Source: Croceicoccus ponticola (GTDB lineage Bacteria > Pseudomonadota > Alphaproteobacteria > Sphingomonadales > Sphingomonadaceae). From it: DNA of 64,000 bases. The notes under the pieces were generated by a model. The model searched no databases. It had not been told where the DNA came from and saw only the letters and a program-made list of their open reading frames with translations. Location: NCBI RefSeq assembly GCF_004004515.1, contig NZ_RXOL01000002.1:62001-126000 (forward strand), written 5' to 3'. How positions within the stretch are numbered: the first letter of the stretch is position 1; the number at the start of each line of letters is the position of its first letter. This document shows, in pieces, positions 27,364-36,963 of this stretch. The position numbers and the translations under genes are program-made.

Positions 27364-28008
27364 ATGACCGCGCAAGCCGACATCATCCGCGACAAGCGTC
27401 GCCACATGGCTACCCCCGGCGGTGCGCACGACCGGCTGGTCCGCTTTCTCGTGCTGACCCTGCCGCTGATCATCGGCGTGCTGTTCGCGCTGATGATCCT
27501 CGCCCCGCTGTCGCCGCGCGGGGAAATCAGCTTTTTGCTCGACCGCGACAAGGTTCAGGTTACGCCCAACCGCATTTCGGTGAACAAAGCGATGTATCGC
27601 GGGCTGGATTCAGATGGTCGGCCATTTGCGGTCATGGCGGGCAACGCTGTGCAGAAAACACGCCAGTTCAAGCAGATCGAGATGGAGGACCTGACCGCCC
27701 GCATCCTGCTGGACAATGGCCCCGCCGAACTGACCGCGCAGGCGGGCACGTACAACTTCGCCGACGAGATCGTCACCGTGCCCGGCGCGGTCAATTTCGT
27801 CGCCGCCGACGGTTATCGCATGATCGCGCGCAACGTTTCGCTTAACCTGTCCCAACGCAGGCTTGTCGGCACCGGCCGGGTCGAGGGGCGCATTCCTGCC
27901 GGCACATTCAGCGCCAACCGGCTCGAAGCCGATTTGCAGGCACGCACCATTTCGCTTATCGGCAATGCCCGGCTGCGCATGCAGCCCGGATCGCTCAGGA
28001 TGCCATAA
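27364..28008 (+). CDS. lptC: LPS transport protein LptC
   Basis: Inner-membrane-anchored part of the LPS export bridge, 214 residues. A single transmembrane helix (about residues 27-50, 'FLVLTLPLIIGVLFALMIL') is followed by a periplasmic beta-jellyroll domain with the Lpt pattern, for example 'MEDLTARILLDNGPAELTAQ' and 'GAVNFVAADGYRMIARN'. It passes LPS from LptBFG to LptA, encoded immediately downstream. Confidence 0.9.
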   Translation: MTAQADIIRDKRRHMATPGGAHDRLVRFLVLTLPLIIGVLFALMILAPLSPRGEISFLLDRDKVQVTPNRISVNKAMYRGLDSDGRPFAVMAGNAVQKTRQFKQIEMEDLTARILLDNGPAELTAQAGTYNFADEIVTVPGAVNFVAADGYRMIARNVSLNLSQRRLVGTGRVEGRIPAGTFSANRLEADLQARTISLIGNARLRMQPGSLRMP

Positions 28009-28012
28009 CCCC

Positions 28013-28570
28013 ATGAAGACGCTCGTTTCATCCCGCACCCTTCGTATAGGTCTGGCCGGTTTCGGCGTTGCGGCCGCGGCCATCGTCGGCGTGCAGCAGC
28101 TTTCGGCGCAATCGATCGCGGGGTTCAATTCGAATCAGCCCGTCGACTACGCGGCGAACCGGATCGAATTGCAGGATCGCGAAAATCGCGTCGTCCTGTC
28201 GGGCAATGTCGACATCCGTCAAGGCGACTTGCGGCTCACCGCCGGGCGCACCATCGTCAATTACACCGACGCCGGCACACTGAAGATTCAGCGCATCACC
28301 GCCACGGGCGGCGTACAGGTCAGCCGGGGCAATGAAACCGCCAGCGGCAATGTCGGCGTCTACGATTTCAACCGCCGGATCATCACTCTGGTCGGCGGGG
28401 TAAAGCTGCGGCGTGGCGGCGATACGCTGAACGGCGGACGCATGGTTATCGACCTCAACACCGGGGTGTCGAGCGTCGATGGTCGGGCCTCGGGCTCCTC
28501 GTCCTCGGTCGGCGACACGACATCTTCGGGCGGCCGGGTCAGCGGCAGCTTCTCCGTTCCCGGCAACTGA
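28013..28570 (+). CDS. lptA: LPS transport periplasmic protein LptA (OstA-like)
   Basis: Periplasmic bridge protein of 185 residues. The N-terminal signal ends near 'QQLSAQSIA'. The OstA/LptA repeats are seen in 'IELQDRENRVVLSGNVDIRQ' and 'RITATGGVQVSRGNETASG'. A Gly/Ser-rich tail closes the protein. The frame is open upstream within lptC, but the ATG before 'KTLVSSRTLRIG', four bases after the lptC stop, gives a proper signal peptide. LptE, the outer-membrane partner, is encoded near 53,000. Confidence 0.92.
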   Translation: MKTLVSSRTLRIGLAGFGVAAAAIVGVQQLSAQSIAGFNSNQPVDYAANRIELQDRENRVVLSGNVDIRQGDLRLTAGRTIVNYTDAGTLKIQRITATGGVQVSRGNETASGNVGVYDFNRRIITLVGGVKLRRGGDTLNGGRMVIDLNTGVSSVDGRASGSSSSVGDTTSSGGRVSGSFSVPGN

Positions 28571-28586
28571 TTGAGGGCCTTTCCGC

Positions 28587-28608
28587 GGCTGACCAAGACT
28601 GGTCGGCC
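28587..28608. terminator. Hairpin between convergent lptA and wzy genes
   Basis: GGCTGACCA and TGGTCGGCC pair over nine positions, one of them a G-U pair, around the loop AGAC. It lies in the 44-base gap between two converging genes. No T run follows on either strand, so termination is plausible but not certain. Confidence 0.4.
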
Positions 28609-28614
28609 AGGCCG

Positions 28615-30120
28615 CTATTCCGCCCCGACGATCGCAGACAGGCGCTTGCGCCGCTGGGCCGGCGTTTCGCCTGCTACCATGTCCTGGACCTGTGAGTCCC
28701 TCACCGTGGGCGCGGCGACCGCAGGGTTGCCGGCCCCTGAGCGACCCGCTGCACGCATTCGCATCGTCTGCGCATCGGGATAACCGAAGGCCCGCATCGT
28801 CATGTAAGTCAGCAGGATCGGCGTGAGGTAGAACATGCACATCTTGGCCAGCGACACGAAACTGCCGTCGCGATAGCTGATGACCGTCATAGAAACCATG
28901 CATAGCGAAAACACCAGCGCGAAGTTCGACTCACGCCGCTTGATCATGACATTGTAAAAGCCCGCGTAGGCCGCACCGAACAACCCGCACAGGATGACAA
29001 TGCCTGCCCAGCCGAGTTCATACCATCCGTAGCCCGGCAGGGAGAACGTCATGCCCACAGGGTTTCCATAGTCGAACAAGTTGAAGAACTGGATCGGCGG
29101 TCCGACCGGCTTGCCGCTCCACCACTTGCGCGGAATGGGTTCGGTGAACAGCTGCAGGATGCTTGCGCCGTAATCGAAGCTCTTGGTTCGTTGCGGAATC
29201 GCCCAGACGAGATACTCGTAGTATTCCATGTTGGCGAAATCCATGTGCTCCATCGGAGCCATTTCATAGCCGCTGTCGTAGGCAACGGTTTCGTCCTCGA
29301 TGAACAGGCTTCGCACTGCCGCGCCGCGGTCCTGCACCACTGTCACGAACATCACGAGAGCAAGGATCGCCAAGATGGCGCTGCGCCATTCCGGCCATCT
29401 GCGACGACGATCGTAAAGGAACAGAAGGATCATCATCGCGGTGGCAAAAATCAACGGCCCGCGACCACCCGTCCCGGCACGCAAGAGGAAAAAGACCCCA
29501 AAGGGGATCAGCGCAAGCAGCCGGAAACGAAACAGCCAAGCGCACATCACCGTAAGCGTCGAGAGCATCAGCTGCAGATCGAGGAAATAGCCCGTGCCGC
29601 TCGTATTGACGCGCACGCCGGTTTCGGTGTCGATCACCATGGTGGTCGCGTCCGCGGCGCTGTACATCCAGTTATCGATGATCGAATAGAGCGCGATCGG
29701 CCCCAGCAGCGCGCTTACCACCAAAAACGGCTTGATCATCATGTCGCGGTGAATCTGGTCGAACCGGTCCTGCGCAAACGTCACGGGTTCGGGCGCAAGG
29801 CGCCAGCACACGCCGACAAATGCCAGCAGGCCAAGGTTCGCACCGGCGATCACCATGATCCTGTCCCATAGCGCCGGCTCGAAATCGTACAGGATGTAGA
29901 CGAAGCGATAGTCGAAAATGCGCGAGAGTATCGGACGGATCACGAAGATCAGGCCGTGAAACGCAAGATAGAACGTCACGGGATGGTAAATCGTCGCAGA
30001 AGGCTGATGCAGCCAATACCACGTCAGAGCCGCGAACAGGCCGGCAGAGGCCAGCAGGACGATATCGTAGGCGAACACGCCGCGCGGGCTCCATTGCTGG
30101 GCGCAAGGCAGTGCGGACAA
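28615..30120 (-). CDS. Putative oligosaccharide repeat-unit polymerase (Wzy-like)
   Basis: A 501-residue inner-membrane protein with about ten to twelve hydrophobic segments and a large periplasmic loop (about residues 265-350, ending near 'FFNLFDYGNPVGMTFSLPG'). This layout fits O-antigen/EPS polymerases, which join lipid-linked repeat units in the periplasm. Arg residues such as those in 'RAGTGGRGPLIF' fit polymerase active-site patterns. A cytoplasmic tail of about 55 residues follows the last helix. Sequence conservation is low in such proteins, so the call rests on topology and on the EPS neighbourhood. Confidence 0.7.
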   Translation of the reverse strand: MSALPCAQQWSPRGVFAYDIVLLASAGLFAALTWYWLHQPSATIYHPVTFYLAFHGLIFVIRPILSRIFDYRFVYILYDFEPALWDRIMVIAGANLGLLAFVGVCWRLAPEPVTFAQDRFDQIHRDMMIKPFLVVSALLGPIALYSIIDNWMYSAADATTMVIDTETGVRVNTSGTGYFLDLQLMLSTLTVMCAWLFRFRLLALIPFGVFFLLRAGTGGRGPLIFATAMMILLFLYDRRRRWPEWRSAILAILALVMFVTVVQDRGAAVRSLFIEDETVAYDSGYEMAPMEHMDFANMEYYEYLVWAIPQRTKSFDYGASILQLFTEPIPRKWWSGKPVGPPIQFFNLFDYGNPVGMTFSLPGYGWYELGWAGIVILCGLFGAAYAGFYNVMIKRRESNFALVFSLCMVSMTVISYRDGSFVSLAKMCMFYLTPILLTYMTMRAFGYPDAQTMRMRAAGRSGAGNPAVAAPTVRDSQVQDMVAGETPAQRRKRLSAIVGAE

Positions 30121-30247
30121 TGCTTCGTCCGCCGCACAAGCGATTTTACATCCGCGACTTAGCCCGGCTGACGCAACAGATAAAGCCTTGATCTCGCCGC
30201 GCCGCGATTACTGCCCTGTCTGCACGGACTTAAGGCCCGGCGATACA

Positions 30248-30281
30248 GGCCATCCGGACCGACGGTGCAGCCCGGATGGCC
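30248..30281 (-). terminator. Hairpin just downstream of the tailspike-like gene
   Basis: GGCCATCCGG and CCGGATGGCC form a perfect 10-bp stem with a small inner ACCG/CGGT stem in the loop, seven bases past the tailspike-like stop. There is no T run, so it may be a weak terminator or an RNA-stabilising 3' structure. Confidence 0.45.
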
Positions 30282-30287
30282 CATGAA

Positions 30288-32525
30288 TCACCGTTCCGCG
30301 CGCACTGTTACGGTGCTGGTCGTCGCCGTCGTACCGGTGGCGCCGATGTTGTACAGGCTGATCCTGACCTCACCTGCCGTCACCACCATTGCTGACGCCA
30401 TCAGCGTGGCAGGCAGGGCCGAAAATCCGACCGTAACCTGATCGCCCGGCAAGGCGTTGGCGAGCGGTTGGGTCAAAGTCGTTCCCTGGTTCGCGGCGAT
30501 TGCCGGAATCGCCACTCCCGAAAGTTTTGCGCGAAACCGGCTTGGCGCATTGGTCCTGAAAGAAACCTCTTCCCACGCGTTGTAATGCTTGTTGAACCGC
30601 AGCTCGAGACAGTCGCTCACCCGGCTGAGCAGGCGATCTTCGCGCAGCCGCATTCCGCTATAGGGCTCGTCCTTCAGGAACATGAGGCCCTGCCCGCTGG
30701 CAGCAGCGTCGGAGACGGAGTAGATCCGCAGCTTCTGCCCATGGGCGTAGCCATATTCCGCGCCCCCCGCCGGGGTGGCGGCAAGCGTTATGGTGTGCGG
30801 ACCGCCCGTAAAGCTGTAACACAGTTCAGGCCCCGCCGGAGTGAGCTTCGTCGTGGCGGAGATATCGCCGCTGTATCGCGCACCGTTGACGGGATTGTTG
30901 TCGGTGTCGCCATGGCGGAAGTTGCGCATCTCCATCAGCGGCATCGCGACTTGGGTCCCGGCACCCAACGGTGCAAAGGCAAAGGCGCAGTCTTCCATGA
31001 CGATCGCCACGCTGTGATGGACATAGCCCGACCACGAAGCGGGATACCATTGCCGGTTTTGGCGCCGTGCCAATTCGGTTAGCATGGCACGTACGGTGAC
31101 GCGAATGTTGCGCGGCGCTTTCTGATAGGTGCCCGCCGGTGCTCCGCCGACCTGAGCCGTCAGGCTGTCGGGTCCCGAAATCGTCAGCGGCTCGATCGCA
31201 TTCTTGCGGTCGAGCCAGGTGTCGACTTCCAGTTCGATATCGCGAAGTTCGCTGTGCATGAACGTCGACAGGTGGACGGTCGTGTCTACCGTCTTGATCC
31301 TACCGCGGGTCCAGCAACCGACATAGGCCGCCTCGACATTGTCGATCCGGCACATGTCCAGCAAGGTCAGGGGCGGATTGTCCGTCTCGCTGCGCGTAGG
31401 GTAGAGGTAATTGTGAAGCAGTCCATTTGCAGGACCACTGCCAAAGATCATCGCTTGCGCATCGAACCAGCGACATGCGGAATAATGCGCCAGATACTTG
31501 CCGGTATCCTCATGCGCCTGAAACGCGTCGCCGAATTCGCAATCGCGCGCGATCAGCGGGCAATTGGTGCCCGGATTGAACGCATTGCCGTTGGTATGAG
31601 TAAAGCGACAACGTTCGACGTGCAGGCTGCGTTGCGTAAGCGCGGCGCCATAATAGATCTCGCCGCGCCAGCCGGTCATCTCGCAATCGAACAGGGCAAT
31701 GTCGCCAACGTGAGTATCCTGCATCCAGAAAGCGCGATCGGTATCGTCCCAGCCATCGCCCGTCGCCGGATCGGCTGGCCAATGACCGGACGGCCATCCG
31801 CTGGTCGGCGTTCGGCTGCGATTGCCGCGCAGGACGAGCCGGTGCATTTCCAGCCGGTCGACCGATAGCGTTTCGGGCGCGCCGGCCCATGCGATGTCGC
31901 CCAGCACGAAAATGCCGCCGCCGCGCCACACGCCTAGCGCCGCACCGGCATCGCCCGTCGTCGGGACGAGCTGAAACCAGTCGTCGGGATTTTCACCGTT
32001 CGGCCCCATGAAGTCGATGATGGACCGTTGCAATCCGATACCGCGCAATACCACCGAACTCGTAATCACGAGCGGGTGTCCATCAGGCGCGAACTGCGCG
32101 CTGATCGGCGACGTGCGAGGGCGCGCAAAAACCATGTATTTGCCCGCGCCGAACCGAACTTCGGCAATGCCGACTGCGGCGGCGTAATCGATGGCGGACT
32201 GGATCGCGACGCGGTCGTTCGTCGTGCCGTCGCCGGCCGCACCGCCCTGTTCGACGGTCAGCCCGTTGCCGTCGCCCAGCAGCCGGAAAATTCTGCCCCC
32301 GGCCGTTCGCGCAACGAAAAGCGGGTGGGTCGAAAGCAGGTCGGCAGTGCACAGCGTGTCGCAGACATATGTGCCCGCGCCGACACCCGGCCGATCATGG
32401 CCACTGGTTTCGACGCGGCTGGTCGACGCCGGCACGTTGCGACGGGCGAGATCGGCAAAAGTGACGGGTCCGTCGGCTAGCGCGCGAGCTGCAAGGCCCC
32501 GCGCAACGATGTCCGCGCCGCTCAT
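30288..32525 (-). CDS. Tailspike-like right-handed beta-helix protein
   Basis: A 745-residue protein with a pectate-lyase-type opening block 'GAAGDGTTNDRVAIQSAIDY' followed by 'IAEVRFGAGKY', the typical entry into a beta-helix in phage tailspikes and polysaccharide depolymerases. Repeating short strands continue to about residue 520 (for example 'DIALFDCEMTGWRGEIYYG'). A C-terminal beta domain of about 200 residues follows. The N-terminal 90 residues look like a virion-type attachment or head domain. No signal peptide is visible. It overlaps the small upstream gene by four bases (ATGA). It may cleave or bind the EPS of this locus, but catalytic residues cannot be assigned. Confidence 0.7.
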   Translation of the reverse strand: MSGADIVARGLAARALADGPVTFADLARRNVPASTSRVETSGHDRPGVGAGTYVCDTLCTADLLSTHPLFVARTAGGRIFRLLGDGNGLTVEQGGAAGDGTTNDRVAIQSAIDYAAAVGIAEVRFGAGKYMVFARPRTSPISAQFAPDGHPLVITSSVVLRGIGLQRSIIDFMGPNGENPDDWFQLVPTTGDAGAALGVWRGGGIFVLGDIAWAGAPETLSVDRLEMHRLVLRGNRSRTPTSGWPSGHWPADPATGDGWDDTDRAFWMQDTHVGDIALFDCEMTGWRGEIYYGAALTQRSLHVERCRFTHTNGNAFNPGTNCPLIARDCEFGDAFQAHEDTGKYLAHYSACRWFDAQAMIFGSGPANGLLHNYLYPTRSETDNPPLTLLDMCRIDNVEAAYVGCWTRGRIKTVDTTVHLSTFMHSELRDIELEVDTWLDRKNAIEPLTISGPDSLTAQVGGAPAGTYQKAPRNIRVTVRAMLTELARRQNRQWYPASWSGYVHHSVAIVMEDCAFAFAPLGAGTQVAMPLMEMRNFRHGDTDNNPVNGARYSGDISATTKLTPAGPELCYSFTGGPHTITLAATPAGGAEYGYAHGQKLRIYSVSDAAASGQGLMFLKDEPYSGMRLREDRLLSRVSDCLELRFNKHYNAWEEVSFRTNAPSRFRAKLSGVAIPAIAANQGTTLTQPLANALPGDQVTVGFSALPATLMASAMVVTAGEVRISLYNIGATGTTATTSTVTVRAER

Positions 32526-32980
32526 TGGGCGAGCCTGTAGTCGACGGTGCCCGAGGCCAGCTCGACCCGCAGGTAGAAAGTCACGTCCTGTTCGGTTTCG
32601 GTCCAGACAGGTTCGCAGGCATTTGCGCCGAACGTGCCCCAGGTCGTCCCGGCAATTGTCAGCGGCAGCTTGGTGACACCGCCGTCGACGGACCGCAGCA
32701 GCTGAACGTCGCCCGCCCAGATTCCGGTAAGAGATACGATGATCGGCAGCCCGGGCGTGGCGGCGAACGGCCCGATAGTGGCGCTCGTTGCAGTGCTCCC
32801 GGAAATGGCAGGCGCGGGCTGCGGCGTCGAACCTCCACCGCCGCCGGTGATTGCGCCGTCGAACGAAACGGGAAGCGGGTTGGCGTCGTCGACGATCAGG
32901 ATATTGCCGTCAGCGTCCCTCGTGCCGATCGCCACGGCCGTCGCGTATCCGGACGGAAATGAAACAGGATATTTATTCAT
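32522..32980 (-). CDS. Small phage-tail-like protein, partner of the beta-helix protein
   Basis: A 152-residue protein without signal peptide. It has an N-terminal segment 'MNKYPVSFPSGYATAVAIG', a Gly/Ser/Pro hinge (about residues 45-60) and a compact beta-rich C-terminal domain ('LPIIVSLTGIWAGDVQLLRS'). The style recalls phage base-plate or fibre-associated proteins. The four-base overlap with the tailspike-like gene shows translational coupling, so the two products probably work together. No specific family is recognised. Confidence 0.6.
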   Translation of the reverse strand: MNKYPVSFPSGYATAVAIGTRDADGNILIVDDANPLPVSFDGAITGGGGGSTPQPAPAISGSTATSATIGPFAATPGLPIIVSLTGIWAGDVQLLRSVDGGVTKLPLTIAGTTWGTFGANACEPVWTETEQDVTFYLRVELASGTVDYRLAQ

Positions 32981-33122
32981 GGGTTAGTTCCTCGTGAATC
33001 GGGAACCAAATCGGTTATACGCGGCAGGGCTTGTAGGAAAATGTTTTTTGCCCCGGCGTTAACAGCTATGGGCGCGGCATGTCCGTCGCCTCACTCGTGC
33101 CCTGTTGCCAAAGCCCGATCGC

Positions 33123-34364
33123 ATGAACAACGTCGGCGTGTTCCACCCGGGCACGCAACACAGCTGGCAAACGGCCAACGCGTTGCAGGATCTTGGCCGG
33201 CTGGCATGGTTTGCGACCAGCATCTTTTATCGGCCGGATCGCTTTCCCTACGTCCTCGAACGATTTGCGCCCGGCGGGATGAAGCGCAGGCTCACGCACG
33301 AATTCGGACGCTTCGCCCATCCCGGACTCGACCCTGCGCTAGTCCACACTTTCGGCTTTTACGAATGGGCCGAACGCGCAGCGCGCAGGGCTGGCGCGCA
33401 TGGCATGGCCCGCGCGCTCGACGCGAGGGGCAATCGTCGTTTTTCCAGATCGCTCGCCCGGTTGGTTAGTTCCAGCCAAGACCTCACCGCTTTCTGGGGT
33501 TTCGACGGCGTGTCCCGCCAACTGTTCGAACAGGAACAAGGTAGCGGGCGGCGGCTCATCCTCGACCGGACGACGCCTGACATGCGGACCTTCATCGCCA
33601 TTCAGGCCGAATTGCGCGCAACGCACGGCGAATGGTTCCGATCGCGCAGCGAAACGATCGACGATGCGCGGATCGAGCAGGACGAGGCGGAATATGCGCT
33701 TGCCGACGCCATCGTGTGCGGCAGCGATTTCTGCGCGCAGACCTTGCGCGAACACTCCCCCGCCAATGCCGGTAAAGTTCGCGTCCTGCCCTATTGCTAT
33801 GACGAGCACCTGTTCGGGTCGCAGCCCCCGCCAGCGCCGCTGGCCGACGAAATGCCAGTCAGGTTCCTGTTTTCGGGCCGGCTTTGGCCCGCAAAGGGCA
33901 TTCACCATGCGCTCGAGGCGATTGCTGCCATCCCGCGTTCGCAGGCGGAACTGACCCTTGTCGGCGATCTCGACATCGAGCCGAGCATCTTTGCGCGATA
34001 CACAGACCGCGTGACGCTGATCCCGCAAGTGCCGCGCCGGGACATGCCGCGTTTGATGCAGGACCATCACGTCCTGCTGTTTCCCAGCCATTTCGAAGGC
34101 GGCGGTCTGGTCCTGCACGAAGCGCTCGCATCGGGCATGGCGCTGATCCAGACACGGCGCGGCGATGTCGTCGCCACGAACCGCACCGGCATCGTGCTGG
34201 ACGAACCGCGGACCGATCTCGTGCTGGATGCGATGCTCGCGCTGATCCACGACCGCGACAGGCTCAATGCCATGCGCAGCGCAGCGCAGGATGAGGCTGG
34301 CAGACGTTCGTTTGCGCGTTATCGCGACGGTGTCGCGACGCTGCTGGCCGACCTTAACATCTAG
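33123..34364 (+). CDS. Glycosyltransferase, GT4-like
   Basis: A 413-residue GT-B enzyme. The C-terminal half is typical of family 4: 'VRFLFSGRLWPAKGIHHALE', 'QVPRRDMPRLMQDHHVLLFP' and the donor-binding Glu block 'SHFEGGGLVLHEALASGMAL'. The acceptor-binding half is poorly conserved. It presumably adds one sugar of the EPS repeat unit on the cytoplasmic side. The ATG was preferred to a TTG 18 bases upstream. Its stop overlaps the stop of the convergent flippase gene by four bases. Confidence 0.85.
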   Translation: MNNVGVFHPGTQHSWQTANALQDLGRLAWFATSIFYRPDRFPYVLERFAPGGMKRRLTHEFGRFAHPGLDPALVHTFGFYEWAERAARRAGAHGMARALDARGNRRFSRSLARLVSSSQDLTAFWGFDGVSRQLFEQEQGSGRRLILDRTTPDMRTFIAIQAELRATHGEWFRSRSETIDDARIEQDEAEYALADAIVCGSDFCAQTLREHSPANAGKVRVLPYCYDEHLFGSQPPPAPLADEMPVRFLFSGRLWPAKGIHHALEAIAAIPRSQAELTLVGDLDIEPSIFARYTDRVTLIPQVPRRDMPRLMQDHHVLLFPSHFEGGGLVLHEALASGMALIQTRRGDVVATNRTGIVLDEPRTDLVLDAMLALIHDRDRLNAMRSAAQDEAGRRSFARYRDGVATLLADLNI

Positions 34365-35731
34365 CGCAAATCGAACCTTGCGCGCATCATCGCCAGCGTC
34401 CGGCCCGGTGCGGCCCGCAGCGACGATCCCGCCAGCATGTCCTGACGCCGGACCTGCCGTACGATCCAACCAAGCATGCAGAGTTCGAGCATGAGCACCG
34501 CCACGCCCGCACCCGTCACGCCCATTTCGCGCACCAGCAGATAGGCCAGCCCCAATGCGCAAGCCGACAGGGCGAGGAAAACGTAAGTGAAGCTTTCGTG
34601 CCGGTTCACCGCGATGAGCAGGTTCGACAGCGGCAGCCACGTGCCATTGGCCAGCATCGCACCGGCAAGAGCGAGGATCAGCCAATAGGGCGGATCGATC
34701 GCACCGCCTGTCCATGTCTCCATGAACCAGGGGCCGAGCAGGGCCAGCCCGACAAACGCGGGGATCAGCGCGACCGCGCTCGTCACCACGGTCAGCGCGG
34801 CCAGATCCGCCTGACGCGCCGTGTCGCGCTGCGCGACCGCAACCGTAAAGTTCGGCATGATTGCATTGCTGACGATAGCCGTCACCTGCACCGCAAATCG
34901 GGTCAGCGTCCGGACCGAGGTGAACAGCGGCACCATCGCCACGCTGGACGCGGCGGCAATGACCGGGGCCATCGACTGGATTGAAAGCGTGAAGCTGAGC
35001 GGCATGATGGCCAGCGCAGCGGCGGGACGCGCCATCCCCTTCAGCCGTGCAAGAGAGGCATGCCACGGACCCGAGAGCAGCCAGCGCGCATGGCCACGCA
35101 CCACCAGCCAGAGCAGCACCGTCGCCACCGCGCGCAGGGAGGCATAGGCGATGACTGCGTTCAGCAGGCCGCCTCCCGACAGGGCGACTGCGATGACGGC
35201 GATGTTCTCCGCCAGGATCGCGGCGGCGATCGCATGGGTATATTTGGAATAGGCGCCCGTCGCGCGCAGCGCCGCATTGGCCAGCCCGTTGACGAGGTTC
35301 AACAGGCCATAGCCGAGCATCAGCAACGCGACCGTCGTCGCATGCCCGCCGCTCGCCCCATCGGCAAACGACAGCAGATGCGCCAGCGGCCCCGCCACGA
35401 GCAGCACACCAATAGCCAGCAGCACGACGACGACAATCGCGGTCAACGTGGCCAGCGAATGAAAGGTCGCCAGCGCTTCGGCCCGTTCGCCGCGGGCGAC
35501 CTGCGCCGTCATTTCGTTGGCGGCGACACCTTGAAACCCCAGATCGCCGCTACCAAGCCACGCCGGGATGGTCAGCAGGATGAGCCAGACGCCATAGGTT
35601 TCCAGCCCCCATGAATGGGCGAGGATGGGGACCGAGGCGAGCTGGATGAAGACCTGCACCAGCAGGCCGAAGCCGTTCGCGCCGATATTGCTGACCAGTC
35701 CGGCACCGAAGATGCGGTCGCGCCAGTTCAA
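34361..35731 (-). CDS. Polysaccharide flippase (Wzx-like, MOP superfamily)
   Basis: A 456-residue inner-membrane protein with about twelve to fourteen hydrophobic segments. The N-terminus 'SNIGANGFGLLVQVFIQLAS' and the segment 'GLETYGVWLILLTIPAWLGS' are typical of Wzx/RfbX flippases. It should move the undecaprenyl-linked repeat unit to the periplasm. It is the last gene of the minus-strand gmd operon and overlaps the preceding gene by four bases (ATGA). Confidence 0.88.
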   Translation of the reverse strand: MNWRDRIFGAGLVSNIGANGFGLLVQVFIQLASVPILAHSWGLETYGVWLILLTIPAWLGSGDLGFQGVAANEMTAQVARGERAEALATFHSLATLTAIVVVVLLAIGVLLVAGPLAHLLSFADGASGGHATTVALLMLGYGLLNLVNGLANAALRATGAYSKYTHAIAAAILAENIAVIAVALSGGGLLNAVIAYASLRAVATVLLWLVVRGHARWLLSGPWHASLARLKGMARPAAALAIMPLSFTLSIQSMAPVIAAASSVAMVPLFTSVRTLTRFAVQVTAIVSNAIMPNFTVAVAQRDTARQADLAALTVVTSAVALIPAFVGLALLGPWFMETWTGGAIDPPYWLILALAGAMLANGTWLPLSNLLIAVNRHESFTYVFLALSACALGLAYLLVREMGVTGAGVAVLMLELCMLGWIVRQVRRQDMLAGSSLRAAPGRTLAMMRARFDLR

Positions 35732-36963
35732 GCGATACGCTCCCGCAGCAAGGCATCGGCCTCGGCAACGATGGCATCGCGCGACCAGCGTTCGCGCGCC
35801 CGGCGGCCCGCCCGCTGACCCAGATCTTTGGCCAATGCCGGATCATCGCATAACCGTTCGATGGCGGCGGCAAAGGCCGACACATCCTGCGGCGCAACGA
35901 TGAGGCCGCATCCTTCGACCTCGACGGCCAGCCCGGTTCCGGCGTCCGCCGTGGCCACGGTTGGCCGGGACGAAGCGAGCATGTTGGTCAATTTGGACGG
36001 CAGCACCAGGTCCGCCGCGCCTGGAAGCTGGGGCAGCAGGTGGATGTCGGCCAATCGCAGCAGTTCGCCAACCCGTTCCGCCGGTTGCAGATCGTGGAAC
36101 AACAAGTTCGCAAGCCCCGCACCCTGCGCTTCGAGCCGCGCCCTGTTGGGCCCGTTCCCGCACACGACGAAGACGAGGTCTTCGCGATGACGCAGGCGCT
36201 TTGCCGCCTCGATCACGATTTCCAGCCCCTGCTTGTTGCCGATATTGCCGGAGTAGAGCGCGACGCGCCGTTCGCCTAGGCCCCATTCGCGGCGATAGGC
36301 ATCGCCCGAAGCGTCGGCCACGCTTTCCATGTGGTTCGCCCAGTTGCGAACGATGGCCACGTCGGTGCCGGTCGTGCGCCGCCGCAAGCCCTGTGCCATC
36401 GGCTCGCTGATCGTGGTGAGCAGGTCGGCGGAATTGAGGATCGCGCGTTCGGCGCGACGCGCCGCGCCCGCGGTCTTCGCGCCTTCCTTCAACAGGCCGG
36501 TGGCAAAGGCGGCATCGACTTCGAAATCCTGAAGGTGGACCCACAGTTTCGCCCCCGCCGCCCGCGCCGCCAGTCGCGCTATCGGGACGCTGAGCAACGA
36601 TGGAGCAACCGCAAGGACAAAATCGGGACGCGTGGCCCGCGCCCGGCGCAGCGCGGGGGCAAAGGCAGACGCGGCAAAGCTGGCATGGTGGACCAGACGC
36701 TTCGGACCGCTGGGATCGGCAGGGATGTAATGCGGGCATCGGGTCACGCCGACCCCGCCTTCGCGCGTGTGCGACCAGCCGCGCGCCGCATCGGGATGGC
36801 GCGCCCATTGCGGGTAATAGGGTTGGCCGACCACGGCATCGACCGTCCAGCCGCGCTGGACCAGCCCTTCTGCCAGCCCGGTCGTATAGGGGCCGATGCC
36901 GACCAGTTCGGGCGCGTAGTTGAGACCGACGATCAACAGGCGCGGGCTTGTCCGCCCGTTCAC
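35728..36963 (-). CDS. WcaI-like glycosyltransferase (GT4)
   Basis: A 411-residue GT-B enzyme resembling the colanic-acid transferase WcaI: '[20 protein letters not shown]' at the N-terminus, '[20 protein letters not shown]' in the middle and '[19 protein letters not shown]' in the donor-binding part. The GTG start overlaps the TGA of the upstream fcl gene (GTGA). The longer open frame upstream lies within fcl. Together with gmd and fcl this suggests a colanic-acid-like step, for example transfer of fucose. The donor specificity is inference. Confidence 0.85.
   Translation of the reverse strand: MNGRTSPRLLIVGLNYAPELVGIGPYTTGLAEGLVQRGWTVDAVVGQPYYPQWARHPDAARGWSHTREGGVGVTRCPHYIPADPSGPKRLVHHASFAASAFAPALRRARATRPDFVLAVAPSLLSVPIARLAARAAGAKLWVHLQDFEVDAAFATGLLKEGAKTAGAARRAERAILNSADLLTTISEPMAQGLRRRTTGTDVAIVRNWANHMESVADASGDAYRREWGLGERRVALYSGNIGNKQGLEIVIEAAKRLRHREDLVFVVCGNGPNRARLEAQGAGLANLLFHDLQPAERVGELLRLADIHLLPQLPGAADLVLPSKLTNMLASSRPTVATADAGTGLAVEVEGCGLIVAPQDVSAFAAAIERLCDDPALAKDLGQRAGRRARERWSRDAIVAEADALLRERIA

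Noticed and set aside
33339-35066. 575-codon open frame on the minus strand overlapping the GT4 and wzx genes
   Set aside because: It runs across the opposite strand of one real gene and an alternative frame of another. Both real genes have clear family motifs.
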